Translations under genes and position numbers: made by a program | DNA from: CAZKWG01 sp964615375 | GTDB lineage: Bacteria; Myxococcota_A; UBA796; CAZKWG01 | Assembly: GCA_964615375.1 (NCBI GenBank) | Contig: CAZTOW010000114.1 | Span: 1 to 5,845, forward strand | Direction: 5' to 3' | DNA: 5,845 nt | The notes under the pieces: generated by a model | Told to the model about the DNA's origin: nothing | Seen by the model: the letters and a program-made list of their open reading frames with translations, nothing else | Database searches by the model: none | Shown here: piece after piece, positions 1 to 5,101 of the stretch | Layout of the letters: each line of letters starts with the position of its first letter | Numbering within the stretch: position 1 is the first letter of the stretch

Positions 1-574
1 CGTCGCCGTCCGGGGTCAGGAAGATGTCGCGGACGAGCTCGCCGAAGTCGCCCTCTTGGCCAGTGTCCGCGCCAGGAAGGCCCTTGCCCTGGTCCGCCTT
101 GGCGTCAGCGGGAGCAGTGGCGGGCTGAGCTGTAGCCTCCGGCTTCTTCTCGTCCTTCTTCTCCTTCTTCTCCGCGAGGGCCTTGCCGGCGTTGCGACCG
201 ACGCGCCCGAGCGCGGTGGATATGAGGCCGTTGCCGACCGCGAGCGCGTGCTCGCCGCCCTTGCCGGTCATGACGTTGTAGATGCCGTAGCCGGCCGAGG
301 CGATGCCGCCCGCCAGGCGCAGGTCCACGGGCCCGATGTCCATCTTCTCCTCGCCGAGGTAGCCCTCCGCGAAGCTGGCCACAAAGACCGTGCCCTGCGT
401 CTCGCCCGCGTAGATGAGCGCCTCGCCGAGGTTGCCCATGTTCTCCTTGAGCTTGGAGAGCTTGCCGCCCTCCTTGCCGAGCTTTTCGAGCGCCTCGGCC
501 AGCGCCCCCTTCGTCTGTCGCTCCGACAGATCCTCTCCGTTCATCGCCTTCGCCAGAGCCGTGTTCTGAGCCAT
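1..574 (-). CDS. Unknown Gly-rich protein with charged tail (3' end cut by window)
   Basis: I do not recognise this protein. It reads leftward from an ATG at 574; 191 codons are visible and it stays open at the left edge. The start is supported by AGGAAA a few bases upstream. Residues 1-50 are charged and probably helical. Residues 57-76 look like a short beta-forming segment (GTVFVASFAEGYL). Residues 83-130 hold two Gly/Ala-rich, mildly hydrophobic stretches (GPVDLRLAGGIASAGYGIYN and HALAVGNGLISTALGRVG) around an MTGKGGEH turn. These could be glycine-zipper helices or membrane-associating, but are too polar for confident transmembrane segments. Residues 135-145 are Lys/Glu-rich (EKKEKKDEKK), followed by an Ala/Pro linker to about 170, then a second segment (FGELVRDIFLTPDGD) running off the edge. 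There is no signal peptide or cysteine. The pattern recalls small internal or membrane-associated proteins of tailless bacterial viruses, but that is memory-based and weak. It faces away from the rightward operon across the repeat region. Confidence 0.8.
   Translation of the reverse strand, partial: MAQNTALAKAMNGEDLSERQTKGALAEALEKLGKEGGKLSKLKENMGNLGEALIYAGETQGTVFVASFAEGYLGEEKMDIGPVDLRLAGGIASAGYGIYNVMTGKGGEHALAVGNGLISTALGRVGRNAGKALAEKKEKKDEKKPEATAQPATAPADAKADQGKGLPGADTGQEGDFGELVRDIFLTPDGD
514..530. repeat. Short inverted repeat inside the first gene
   Basis: TCTGTCG and CGACAGA are perfect 7-base arms around a 3-base spacer, inside codons 15-21 of the leftward gene. It contains one more copy of the GCGACA core found in the nearby array, at 516-521 on the minus strand. 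It may be an outlying binding site near the gene's 5' end or simply a coding coincidence. Confidence 0.35.
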
Positions 575-699
575 GCTTTCCTCGCGGTCGCTGTGGGGTG
601 GAGGACGCCCGGAGGGGGACGCCCCGCCCCGGGCCGGGCGCAGCCCTGCCTTGGGTCGGGCCGCCTGGCCTCACCCTCCTCTGTGCTGTTCCCGTCGCT

Positions 700-716
700 G
701 GCCGGACGCTCCGGCC
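700..716. repeat. Small GC-rich hairpin
   Basis: GGCCGGA and TCCGGCC are perfect 7-base arms with a CGC loop. No T-tract follows on either strand, so it is not an obvious terminator. It could lie in the 5' leader of the leftward gene or be a protein-binding palindrome. Confidence 0.4.
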
Positions 717-773
717 GTCAACCCCTTCTACGCACGATTCGGAGCGCCTGGGATCCGTTTTCGCTTGTCGCCG

Positions 774-824
774 TTTGTCGCGCTCCAGCCTCCCAGATCC
801 CCGTCTACGCGGGAGCGCGACAAA
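774..824. repeat. Perfect 13-bp inverted repeat made of array elements
   Basis: TTTGTCGCGCTCC (774-786) and its exact reverse complement (812-824) flank a 25-base spacer. Each arm contains one array core followed by the same GCTCC/GGAGC extension, so the pair forms either a long hairpin or two inverted binding sites about five helical turns apart, arm start to arm end. Confidence 0.65.
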
Positions 825-863
825 GGCGGCTCGCCCAGCGGTCTCGGTCATCGTGAGAGCACG

Positions 864-898
864 TTGTGTAGGGTTTACAGTTTTTCACCAACCGAAAT
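864..898. other. AT-rich patch within the repeat array
   Basis: This 35-base stretch has 22 A/T bases, including a T5 run, in strongly GC-rich surroundings. It lies between the left part of the array, with the inverted copies, and the run of direct copies starting at 899. In iteron-type origins an AT-rich unwinding element lies next to initiator sites, so the arrangement fits; a promoter is an equally reasonable reading. No exact DnaA box is visible in it. Confidence 0.35.
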
Positions 899-1121
899 GC
901 GACAAGCGACCGCGACAAGCAAGTCCCGTTTGCGACATGTGCAAACTGCCGAGACCGCCAGAGAGGCGACAACCGCTTCCGAGTGGTCGGTAGAAGGTGC
1001 GACAACCGCGATCCCGGCATGGCGGCACACCCACGCGACATGCGCGACAACCGAAAGTCCGTGGCGGCGATTCTCCCATTGGGTAGCTTGTCCGGGTGGC
1101 GCTGCGGATCAGCAGCTCCCC

Positions 1122-1126
1122 GGAGG
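1122..1126 (+). promoter_or_regulatory. Ribosome binding site deciding the start at 1135
   Basis: GGAGG lies 8 bases before the ATG at 1135. The same frame is open further upstream to a GTG at 1096, but that codon has no comparable site, and the extra residues (VALRISSSPEGSP) would encode this very ribosome binding site. Confidence 0.75.
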
Positions 1127-1134
1127 GATCGCCC

Positions 1135-2391
1135 ATGCAAGACGGCGTCGTGTTCGACGGACTCGATCTGCTCCTGAACGTCCTGGTGCGGCACGCCCCG
1201 AACCTGGACTACGTGACCCTCGACGAGGTGATCCACCGGCAGAAGCGCGTGCAGGCGGCGCGGGTCAACTTCTCGCCCCTCGATCTCAGCGACTACCTCG
1301 ACGCCCTCGACGAGGAGCCCGAGCCCGAAGCGGAGGACGACGACGAGGACATCGCCGACGAGCCCACCGAGGAGAGCACGCGCGGGCAGACCGAGCCCAC
1401 GACGCCGCTCGGCGCGGCCAGTGCGCCCGAACGCCGCGAGCAGATCCCCGAGCCCGACGACGACACGCTCCGCCTCTGTCGCGCGGTGCTGCTGTGGGCG
1501 CAGGACGAGGCGCGCACCGTCATGAAGGGGCGCCCCTACTGCGCCTTCCGCCTGCGTCTGCACGGGCCCAAGGGCGGCTACATGGAGACCCAGCAGTTCC
1601 GCGCGGAGAACACCGACTACCGCCCGCCGCGCGCGCAGCCGGTCGAGGAGCCTGCTCCGGCGGCCGTGGCCGCGCCCGCGCAGGCGCCAACACCCGCGCC
1701 CGCCCCAGCGCCGCCGGCTCCGCAGTTCCCCGTGCCGGCGCCCCAGCCCTTGATCGTCCAGGCCCCCCCAGTCCAGGTCCTCGTGCCGAGTCCGCCGCCG
1801 CCCGAGCCTGTCCGCCGCACGCCGGCCGTCGCCATCGCGCTCGGCAGCGACGGGGAGGGGCAGCTCATCTACCTCGATCCCGACACCATCCCCGAGGCCC
1901 GGGTCTGGCGCGCGCTGGGCCACGCCACCGAGGAGTTTCTGGGAACGGTCGGCCGCACCTACGCCGGGATCATCGATCTCCAGTCGCGCACGGTGACGCA
2001 CCAGGCCGCGCAGCTCGACAAGAGCCAGGCCCTCGTCGAGAACCTCGCTGGCCAGCTCCTCGCCGCGCGTCAGGTCAAGGAGAGCGACGAGGCCGAGCAG
2101 AAGGTCGATGAGCGTCAGCTCCGCGTCCGTGAGGAGCTGGGAAAGACCTTCCTGTCGGAGCTCGGCAGCCTCGGCCGTGTGCTGGCCAGCAGCAAGCTCG
2201 GCGTCGCGCCCGAGCTCATGGAGCTCGGCGATCTCATCTCCACCAGCCCCGAGCTGGCCGAGGCCCTGCGCGACCCGCAGGTCCGCGCCCTGCTCAAGGA
2301 CGAGAAGACCCGCAAGGAGCTGGCCCAGCTCCTGATGCTGGCCTCGAAGAAGCCTCAGTCCGAGGGCGGCGCCCCCCCTCGCGCCGCCTGA
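1135..2391 (+). CDS. Unknown multi-segment protein with acidic, Pro-rich and coiled-coil parts
   Basis: The function is not recognised. The protein has 418 residues with no signal peptide or membrane segment, so it is probably cytoplasmic or a particle component. Residues 1-58 are a small folded segment with two likely helices. Residues 59-82 are almost all acidic or proline (EEPEPEAEDDDEDIADEP). Residues 108-162 form a second small domain with the only two cysteines (C115, C136) and aromatic/basic residues (YCAFRLRLHGPKGGYME). Residues 163-229 are a long Pro/Ala linker. Residues 230-280 look folded (IYLDPDTIPEARVWRALGHA, then EEFLGTVGRTYAGII). Residues 283-350 are Gln/Glu/Leu-rich and probably coiled coil, followed by helices to 405 (SPELAEALRDPQVRALLKDE). 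That ending, with repeated helical turns and a charged C-terminus, suggests oligomerisation or a scaffolding role, which is inference. It is the first gene of the rightward cluster, directly after the repeat array; the next gene follows after 26 bases. Confidence 0.9.
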   Translation: MQDGVVFDGLDLLLNVLVRHAPNLDYVTLDEVIHRQKRVQAARVNFSPLDLSDYLDALDEEPEPEAEDDDEDIADEPTEESTRGQTEPTTPLGAASAPERREQIPEPDDDTLRLCRAVLLWAQDEARTVMKGRPYCAFRLRLHGPKGGYMETQQFRAENTDYRPPRAQPVEEPAPAAVAAPAQAPTPAPAPAPPAPQFPVPAPQPLIVQAPPVQVLVPSPPPPEPVRRTPAVAIALGSDGEGQLIYLDPDTIPEARVWRALGHATEEFLGTVGRTYAGIIDLQSRTVTHQAAQLDKSQALVENLAGQLLAARQVKESDEAEQKVDERQLRVREELGKTFLSELGSLGRVLASSKLGVAPELMELGDLISTSPELAEALRDPQVRALLKDEKTRKELAQLLMLASKKPQSEGGAPPRAA

Positions 2392-2406
2392 CCCGCAGCC
2401 CCACAC

Positions 2407-2411
2407 GGAGG
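2407..2411 (+). promoter_or_regulatory. Ribosome binding site for the gene at 2418
   Basis: GGAGG lies 6 bases before the ATG, in the 26-base gap after the previous stop. There is no terminator in the gap, so co-transcription with the upstream gene is likely. Confidence 0.75.
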
Positions 2412-2417
2412 ATCTCC

Positions 2418-3083
2418 ATGCCCGACCCTGCACGCTCTCGCGCCGCGACTCCTGCCAACAAGGCCGATCCTAACAAGCTCACCGGGCCGCTCTGGGCCCG
2501 CGCCGTCCACCTCTTCTACGACCCCATCTTCGACATCCGCTCGGGCAAGGCGTTCCAGAGCGCGCTCAATGACTACGTCCTGCTGCCTGCCGACGAGCGC
2601 GCGTTCCACGAGACGCACCTGCTCTACCGGCTGGTGCAGGGGCTGGAGAGCGTCCACGGGGTCCTGGTCCGCGTCGAGCGCAAGCTCAACGGCGCGGCCA
2701 GCCCGGATCTGGCCGCGCTGAAGCACCTGGAGCCGATCCGCGCCGCGCTGGAGGAGATCGCCAGCGGCCAGGCGGACCTCGTCGCCGTGACCGGCATCGA
2801 CGGCGAGCAGGAGGACGACGACGACGACGACGAGCTGAGCGATGACGACGAGGCCCTGCCCGACGAGGACCCGGACTTCATCTACGACACCGTGCCCGAC
2901 GAGGAGCCCGAGCAGCCCCGCCGCCCGCGCCGCCCGGCCCAGCCCGAGCCGGCTCGTCCCCAGCCGCAGCGCACCGAGCCCCAACGCCCCGCCCGCGCGC
3001 CGGACCCGGAGCGCGAGGCCCTGGTCGGCGATCTGGTGCCCGCCACCGAGGGGCCGCAGGGAGACGGGGAGGGTGACCGATGA
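2418..3083 (+). CDS. Unknown protein: helical head with acidic/Pro-Arg disordered tail
   Basis: I do not recognise this 221-residue protein. Residues 1-22 are a polar, basic N-terminus. Residues 24-122 form a likely all-helical domain with aromatic positions (LWARAVHLFYDPIFDIRSGK, then HETHLLYRLVQGLESVHGVL). Residues 129-166 are extremely acidic, with six consecutive Asp at 133-138, and include an FIYDTV patch at 154-159 that could be a short binding motif. Residues 167-200 are Pro/Arg/Gln-rich and basic, so the tail is strongly charge-segregated, acidic then basic. The last 20 residues are again acidic. There are no cysteines, signal peptide or transmembrane segment. A folded head with a disordered charged tail, like the upstream protein's acidic and Pro-rich parts, suggests the two act together. 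The stop overlaps the next start as ATGA, implying translational coupling. Confidence 0.9.
   Translation: MPDPARSRAATPANKADPNKLTGPLWARAVHLFYDPIFDIRSGKAFQSALNDYVLLPADERAFHETHLLYRLVQGLESVHGVLVRVERKLNGAASPDLAALKHLEPIRAALEEIASGQADLVAVTGIDGEQEDDDDDDELSDDDEALPDEDPDFIYDTVPDEEPEQPRRPRRPAQPEPARPQPQRTEPQRPARAPDPEREALVGDLVPATEGPQGDGEGDR
2814..2831 (+). repeat. Six tandem GAC codons (poly-Asp)
   Basis: Six perfect GAC trinucleotides encode Asp 133-138 of the acidic tail. Such a tract can change length by slippage without a frameshift. Confidence 0.8.
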
Positions 3084-3571
3084 ACCCGGACCTCGCGCGC
3101 CGACCCGGCGTGCTGCGCTGCAACCTCAGCCTGCCGAGCACTCGTCTCAGGCTGGGTCCGTTTAGCATCGACGGCGTAGAGGCGCTGCTCGGCGTGTCCC
3201 TGGCGCAGATCCTCGCCCCGCTCATGCCGGCGCCGCGGTTCAGCCGCACCACCGAGGCCGGCGCCGAGGTCGAGGTCTACCCCCTCGCCATCCCGGACGG
3301 CGAGGGCGCCACCGTACCGCTGAAACACGTCGGGACCGTCGGATTCCGAAACTTCAAAGGCTATTTAGTCCTGATCCTGCCTGTCAGCCTCGCCGAGGTC
3401 ATGCGTGAGCAACTCGCCGAGGAGATCCGTAACAAGCGCGCAGCAGGCCCGCGCGCGGCCCGCGACCCGGACGGCGGTCTGGTGGTGGAGTTCGCCATAG
3501 CGCTGCGGCCCGGCATGAAGAAGGTCGTGCCGCTCGGCAGCTTCGGAGAGCTCGGGATCGAGGCCGCTTGA
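3080..3571 (+). CDS. Unknown compact 163-aa protein coupled to the upstream gene
   Basis: The function is not recognised. The ATG at 3080 overlaps the previous stop (ATGA), with GGAGGG at 3068-3073 six bases upstream. Unlike its two neighbours, the protein has no disordered acidic or proline tail. Residues 11-35 alternate polar and hydrophobic (LRCNLSLPSTRLRLGPFSID). Residues 31-50 are a probable helix (GVEALLGVSLAQILAPL). Residues 61-100 look beta-rich (GAEVEVYPLAIPDGEGATV, then GTVGFRNFKGYLVLILPVSL). Residues 103-121 form a charged helix (AEVMREQLAEEIRNKR). Residues 133-155 return to beta (GLVVEFAIALRPGMKKVVPL). There is one cysteine (C14), and no signal peptide or convincing transmembrane segment, although 95-103 is quite hydrophobic. 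Tight coupling suggests stoichiometric production with the protein encoded at 2418, perhaps as subunits of one complex. That is inference. Confidence 0.88.
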   Translation: MNPDLARRPGVLRCNLSLPSTRLRLGPFSIDGVEALLGVSLAQILAPLMPAPRFSRTTEAGAEVEVYPLAIPDGEGATVPLKHVGTVGFRNFKGYLVLILPVSLAEVMREQLAEEIRNKRAAGPRAARDPDGGLVVEFAIALRPGMKKVVPLGSFGELGIEAA

Positions 3572-3590
3572 GGATTGAAGATCGGGGGGG

Positions 3591-3614
3591 TCGGGGTTAC
3601 CCCTCCCACCCCGA
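3591..3614 (+). promoter_or_regulatory. Inverted repeat that may mask a ribosome binding site
   Basis: TCGGGGT (3591-3597) and ACCCCGA (3608-3614) are perfect 7-base arms with a 10-base loop. The 3' arm ends inside the GAGG (3613-3616) that should serve the ATG at 3623. A competing hairpin, GGGG-TTA-CCCC (3593-3603), uses the same G run and would free that site. No U-tract follows, so an intrinsic terminator is unlikely. Confidence 0.4.
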
Positions 3615-3622
3615 GGTCCTCG

Positions 3623-4486
3623 ATGCCGCTGCTCGCCCGACCGCTGTTCCTGACCGTCCTCGCCGCGCTCGCGCTGGCCTCGACGCCCGCCCACGCGGGC
3701 CGCGCCAGCGCCTGCAAGGCCCCGCCCTTCGCCGTTCCCAAGGAGACCCAGCGCGCAGTAGACGCCGCCATCGACGCGCGCGTCGTCGGCACCGGCGCCG
3801 GAGCGGTCTCATCGAGCGTGGAGACCCGCACGGACTACGAGACCACGACGCTTGGTCAGGACGCGGCGGCGCGAGCATGGACCGAATACACCCTCTGCCT
3901 GAAGCTCGCGAAGAAGCTGATCTCTCAGGACCTGCACGATGAGCTGCTCAGGGACCTCCTCCGCGTTCCCGCCGCTCCACCCCTGGAGATCGCTGAGGAG
4001 GCTGTGCCGGCTGCACCTGCGACGGAGCCATCAACCCCAGCAGTGGCGAACACACCACAAGATCTCGTCGGGACCTGGCAGGTAGTGACCACGTTCCGCT
4101 GGAGCAACTGTCCTGCACCGAATGATAAAGGTGGCGTGAATGCCTACTCCTGGCTGGTGAGCGTCAAGCCGGACAACGCGGTTGAGGTAGCGGTCGTCGG
4201 TAGGACCTCGTACCCCAGGCTCACCGGAAGGCTGGAAGGCGACACGCTGCTCTTGAGTGGCGAGCAGGTCCGTAGCCCCGTAGACGGCCCGAATGGCCTC
4301 GTGACCAGCGACGGGACACAGTACGTTGCCTACCGTCCGCGGGTAGCCATCGCGATGACGTATGACGGTACAAGCCTGCTGGGCTCCAGGGACCTGGTGA
4401 CGCTGGTTGGCCCCGTTGGGATCACCGATGGGTTCAATGAGTACGACCTCTGCATGGTTCACCACGACATCCGAGCGACCCGCTGA
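3623..4486 (+). CDS. Secreted two-domain protein, lipocalin-like C-terminal half possible
   Basis: The protein has 287 residues from the ATG at 3623, chosen because GAGG lies 6 bases upstream and residues 1-25 form a classic Sec signal peptide: MPLLARP, a hydrophobic core (LFLTVLAALALAS), then AHA as the signal peptidase I site. A TTG at 3575 would add 16 residues before the signal. The mature N-terminal part (26-114) has one cysteine near its start (C31), a Thr/Glu-rich stretch (SSSVETRTDYETTTLGQD) and a helix with W-x2-Y-x2-C (W86, Y89, C92) followed by LISQDLHDELLRDLL. An Ala/Pro linker covers about 115-145. The C-terminal part (146-287) is beta-rich with a GTW motif at 150-152, a lipocalin-like hallmark, strands such as RLTGRLEGDTLLL, and C163 and C277. 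The four cysteines fit one disulfide per half. It probably acts in the periplasm or outside the cell; its ligand is unknown. The second half uses clearly less GC-biased codons than the first. Confidence 0.88.
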   Translation: MPLLARPLFLTVLAALALASTPAHAGRASACKAPPFAVPKETQRAVDAAIDARVVGTGAGAVSSSVETRTDYETTTLGQDAAARAWTEYTLCLKLAKKLISQDLHDELLRDLLRVPAAPPLEIAEEAVPAAPATEPSTPAVANTPQDLVGTWQVVTTFRWSNCPAPNDKGGVNAYSWLVSVKPDNAVEVAVVGRTSYPRLTGRLEGDTLLLSGEQVRSPVDGPNGLVTSDGTQYVAYRPRVAIAMTYDGTSLLGSRDLVTLVGPVGITDGFNEYDLCMVHHDIRATR

Positions 4487-4496
4487 GTCCCAAGCC

Positions 4497-4531
4497 GGCC
4501 TCGCGCCGAGATACACTCCCGACGCGAGGCC
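4497..4531. terminator. Hairpin in convergent gap (9-bp stem)
   Basis: GGCCTCGCG (4497-4505) and CGCGAGGCC (4523-4531) pair perfectly across a 17-base loop, 10 bases after the stop of the secreted-protein gene. There is no U-tract on either side. It may aid termination together with the stronger stem to the right. Confidence 0.45.
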
Positions 4532-4559
4532 CACGGACACTACCCCTTGCTCCTCGTCC

Positions 4560-4592
4560 GGGCGGGTCGGAGCTTCCACCTCCGGCCCGCCC
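4560..4592. terminator. Strong 13-bp hairpin between convergent genes
   Basis: The arms 4560-4572 and 4580-4592 pair over 13 positions with one G-U wobble and a 7-base loop (CTTCCAC). It sits between the convergent stops at 4486 and 4604, where a bidirectional terminator is expected. On the plus strand it is followed by TTCTCC, only a weak U-tract, so a rho-assisted or hairpin-only terminator is likely. Confidence 0.6.
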
Positions 4593-4603
4593 TTCTCCGA
4601 GGC

Positions 4604-4957
4604 TCAGCTCTCATCGCTGCCCTCCGGCCGCGGGTCCTCGGGCAGGCGCTCGCCCGAGGGCGCCGCGTCCAGGTCCAGCCTGAAGGGCAGGCGCTCCAGC
4701 TGATCCATGGCGCAGTCGAACTCGCGGTGCAGCGCTTCGAGCTGGCCGTGCGCCTGTCCGGCGGCGAGCAGCAGCTCGCGCGGGCTGGTGGCGGGGTCGC
4801 GCTCGAACGCCTCGACGAAGGCCGTGGCGGCGTGGGAGAAGGCCAGCAGCGCCGAGCCGGTGTGCTCGGCGGCGGGAGGCCCGTTCTGGGCGAAGGTCTT
4901 GAGCTGGCGCAGGGTGGACGCCAACTCGGCGCGCTGGAACTGAACAGGGTCGATCAT
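4604..4957 (-). CDS. Unknown small helical protein
   Basis: I do not recognise this 117-residue protein. It reads leftward from an ATG at 4957 with GGAGA 5 bases upstream (4963-4967). Residues 3-24 and 28-53 are likely helices (VQFQRAELASTLRQLKTFAQ, then SALLAFSHAATAFVEAFERD). Residues 58-90 form a longer helix with heptad-like spacing (LLLAAGQAHGQLEALHREFD, then AMDQLERL). After PFRLDLD the last 20 residues are Pro/Glu/Asp-rich and probably disordered. There is one cysteine (C82) and no signal peptide. It looks like a helical bundle or small coiled-coil partner protein. An in-frame ATG at 5104 would add 49 residues and has a much stronger ribosome binding site; I prefer 4957 because the extra residues (FWRVQTLWATARRPPTRTGG) do not look like a normal domain and cover palindromic DNA. 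The gene converges on the secreted-protein gene and diverges from the one at 5149. Confidence 0.72.
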   Translation of the reverse strand: MIDPVQFQRAELASTLRQLKTFAQNGPPAAEHTGSALLAFSHAATAFVEAFERDPATSPRELLLAAGQAHGQLEALHREFDCAMDQLERLPFRLDLDAAPSGERLPEDPRPEGSDES

Positions 4958-5029
4958 CACGGTCTCCAAGGGCCCGCAGGTGTCTGCCGCGCCGCCCGTG
5001 CGGGTGGGGGGGCGGCGAGCCGTCGCCCA

Positions 5030-5045
5030 GAGGGTCTGGACCCTC
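5030..5045. promoter_or_regulatory. 16-bp palindrome, candidate operator
   Basis: GAGGGTC and GACCCTC are perfect 7-base arms separated by TG, in the spacer between divergent genes. It lies just downstream of the possible leftward promoter, where a dimeric repressor could bind, or it could fold as an RNA hairpin in that gene's leader. No regulator gene with a visible DNA-binding helix-turn-helix is present in the window. Confidence 0.4.
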
Positions 5046-5062
5046 CAAAACGACGGTTGCAA

Positions 5063-5091
5063 CAAACATGCCATCGACCGGCCCGCGTCAA
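5063..5091 (-). promoter_or_regulatory. Possible sigma-70-type promoter for the leftward gene
   Basis: On the minus strand TTGACG (5086-5091) is a good -35 match. Seventeen bases further is TGTTTG (5063-5068), a poor -10. Initiation near 5055 would give a leader of about 100 bases containing the palindrome at 5030-5045. Confidence 0.3.
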
Positions 5092-5101
5092 GGGCACCGA
5101 A

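Larger units (their letters stand above)
765..1050. repeat. Iteron-like array of ten GCGACA(A/T) repeats
   Basis: The seven-base core lies on the minus strand at 765-771 and 775-781. It lies on the plus strand at 817-823, 899-905, 912-918, 932-938, 966-972, 999-1005, 1035-1041 and 1044-1050. Eight copies read GCGACAA and two (932, 1035) read GCGACAT. Three right-hand copies extend to GCGACAACCG (966, 999, 1044). The copies at 761-771 and 899-909 share an 11-base form in opposite orientation. Start-to-start spacings are 10, 42, 82, 13, 20, 34, 33, 36 and 9 bases, several near whole helical turns. Reading the rest of the window by eye on both strands I found only three further GCGACA cores (about 516, 1477 and 4239), so clustering is strong. 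Such arrays are typical of plasmid or phage replication-initiator sites or of cooperative repressor sites; which applies is inference. Confidence 0.75.
575..1134. other. 560-bp gene-free region between divergent genes
   Basis: No reading frame here looks coding: the long frames crossing it give Arg/Pro/Ser-rich low-complexity translations and lack good ribosome binding sites. The left part (575-760) is GC-rich with a small hairpin at 700-716. The right part (761-1050) holds ten GCGACA-core repeats, a 13-bp inverted repeat and the most AT-rich patch nearby (864-898, 22 of 35 bases A or T). I see no convincing sigma-70 promoter on either strand, though both flanking genes should be transcribed outward from here. 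The region may combine an origin-like or operator function with promoters of a non-standard type. Confidence 0.75.

Noticed and set aside
56..856. Plus-strand open frame opposite the leftward first gene
   Set aside because: The minus-strand frame has a good start, ribosome binding site and protein-like sequence. The plus frame begins with a Leu-rich string that is the antisense of Lys/Glu codons.
765..1050. CRISPR array
   Set aside because: The repeats are only 7-11 bases, occur in both orientations, and have irregular spacings from 9 to 82 bases.
1096..1134. Upstream GTG start for the gene at 1135
   Set aside because: It has no ribosome binding site, and the extension would encode the Shine-Dalgarno region of the ATG at 1135.
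573..2111. Long plus-strand open frame of about 512 codons
   Set aside because: It crosses the repeat region and then shadows the real gene at 1135 in another frame. Its translation is Arg/Ala/Pro/Gly-rich without domains, as expected from high-GC out-of-frame reading.
805..2433. Long minus-strand open frame of about 542 codons
   Set aside because: It is antisense to the gene at 1135, has no ribosome binding site, and reads as the typical Leu/Arg/Gly/Asp-rich antisense shadow of a high-GC gene.
2814..2831. GAC trinucleotide tract as a phase-variable switch
   Set aside because: A change in trinucleotide number keeps the frame, so it would alter tail length only and not switch expression.
3575..3622. 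TTG start adding 16 residues to the secreted protein
   Set aside because: It would place a Gly/Pro-rich segment ahead of a perfect signal peptide, and the ATG at 3623 has its own GAGG at normal spacing.
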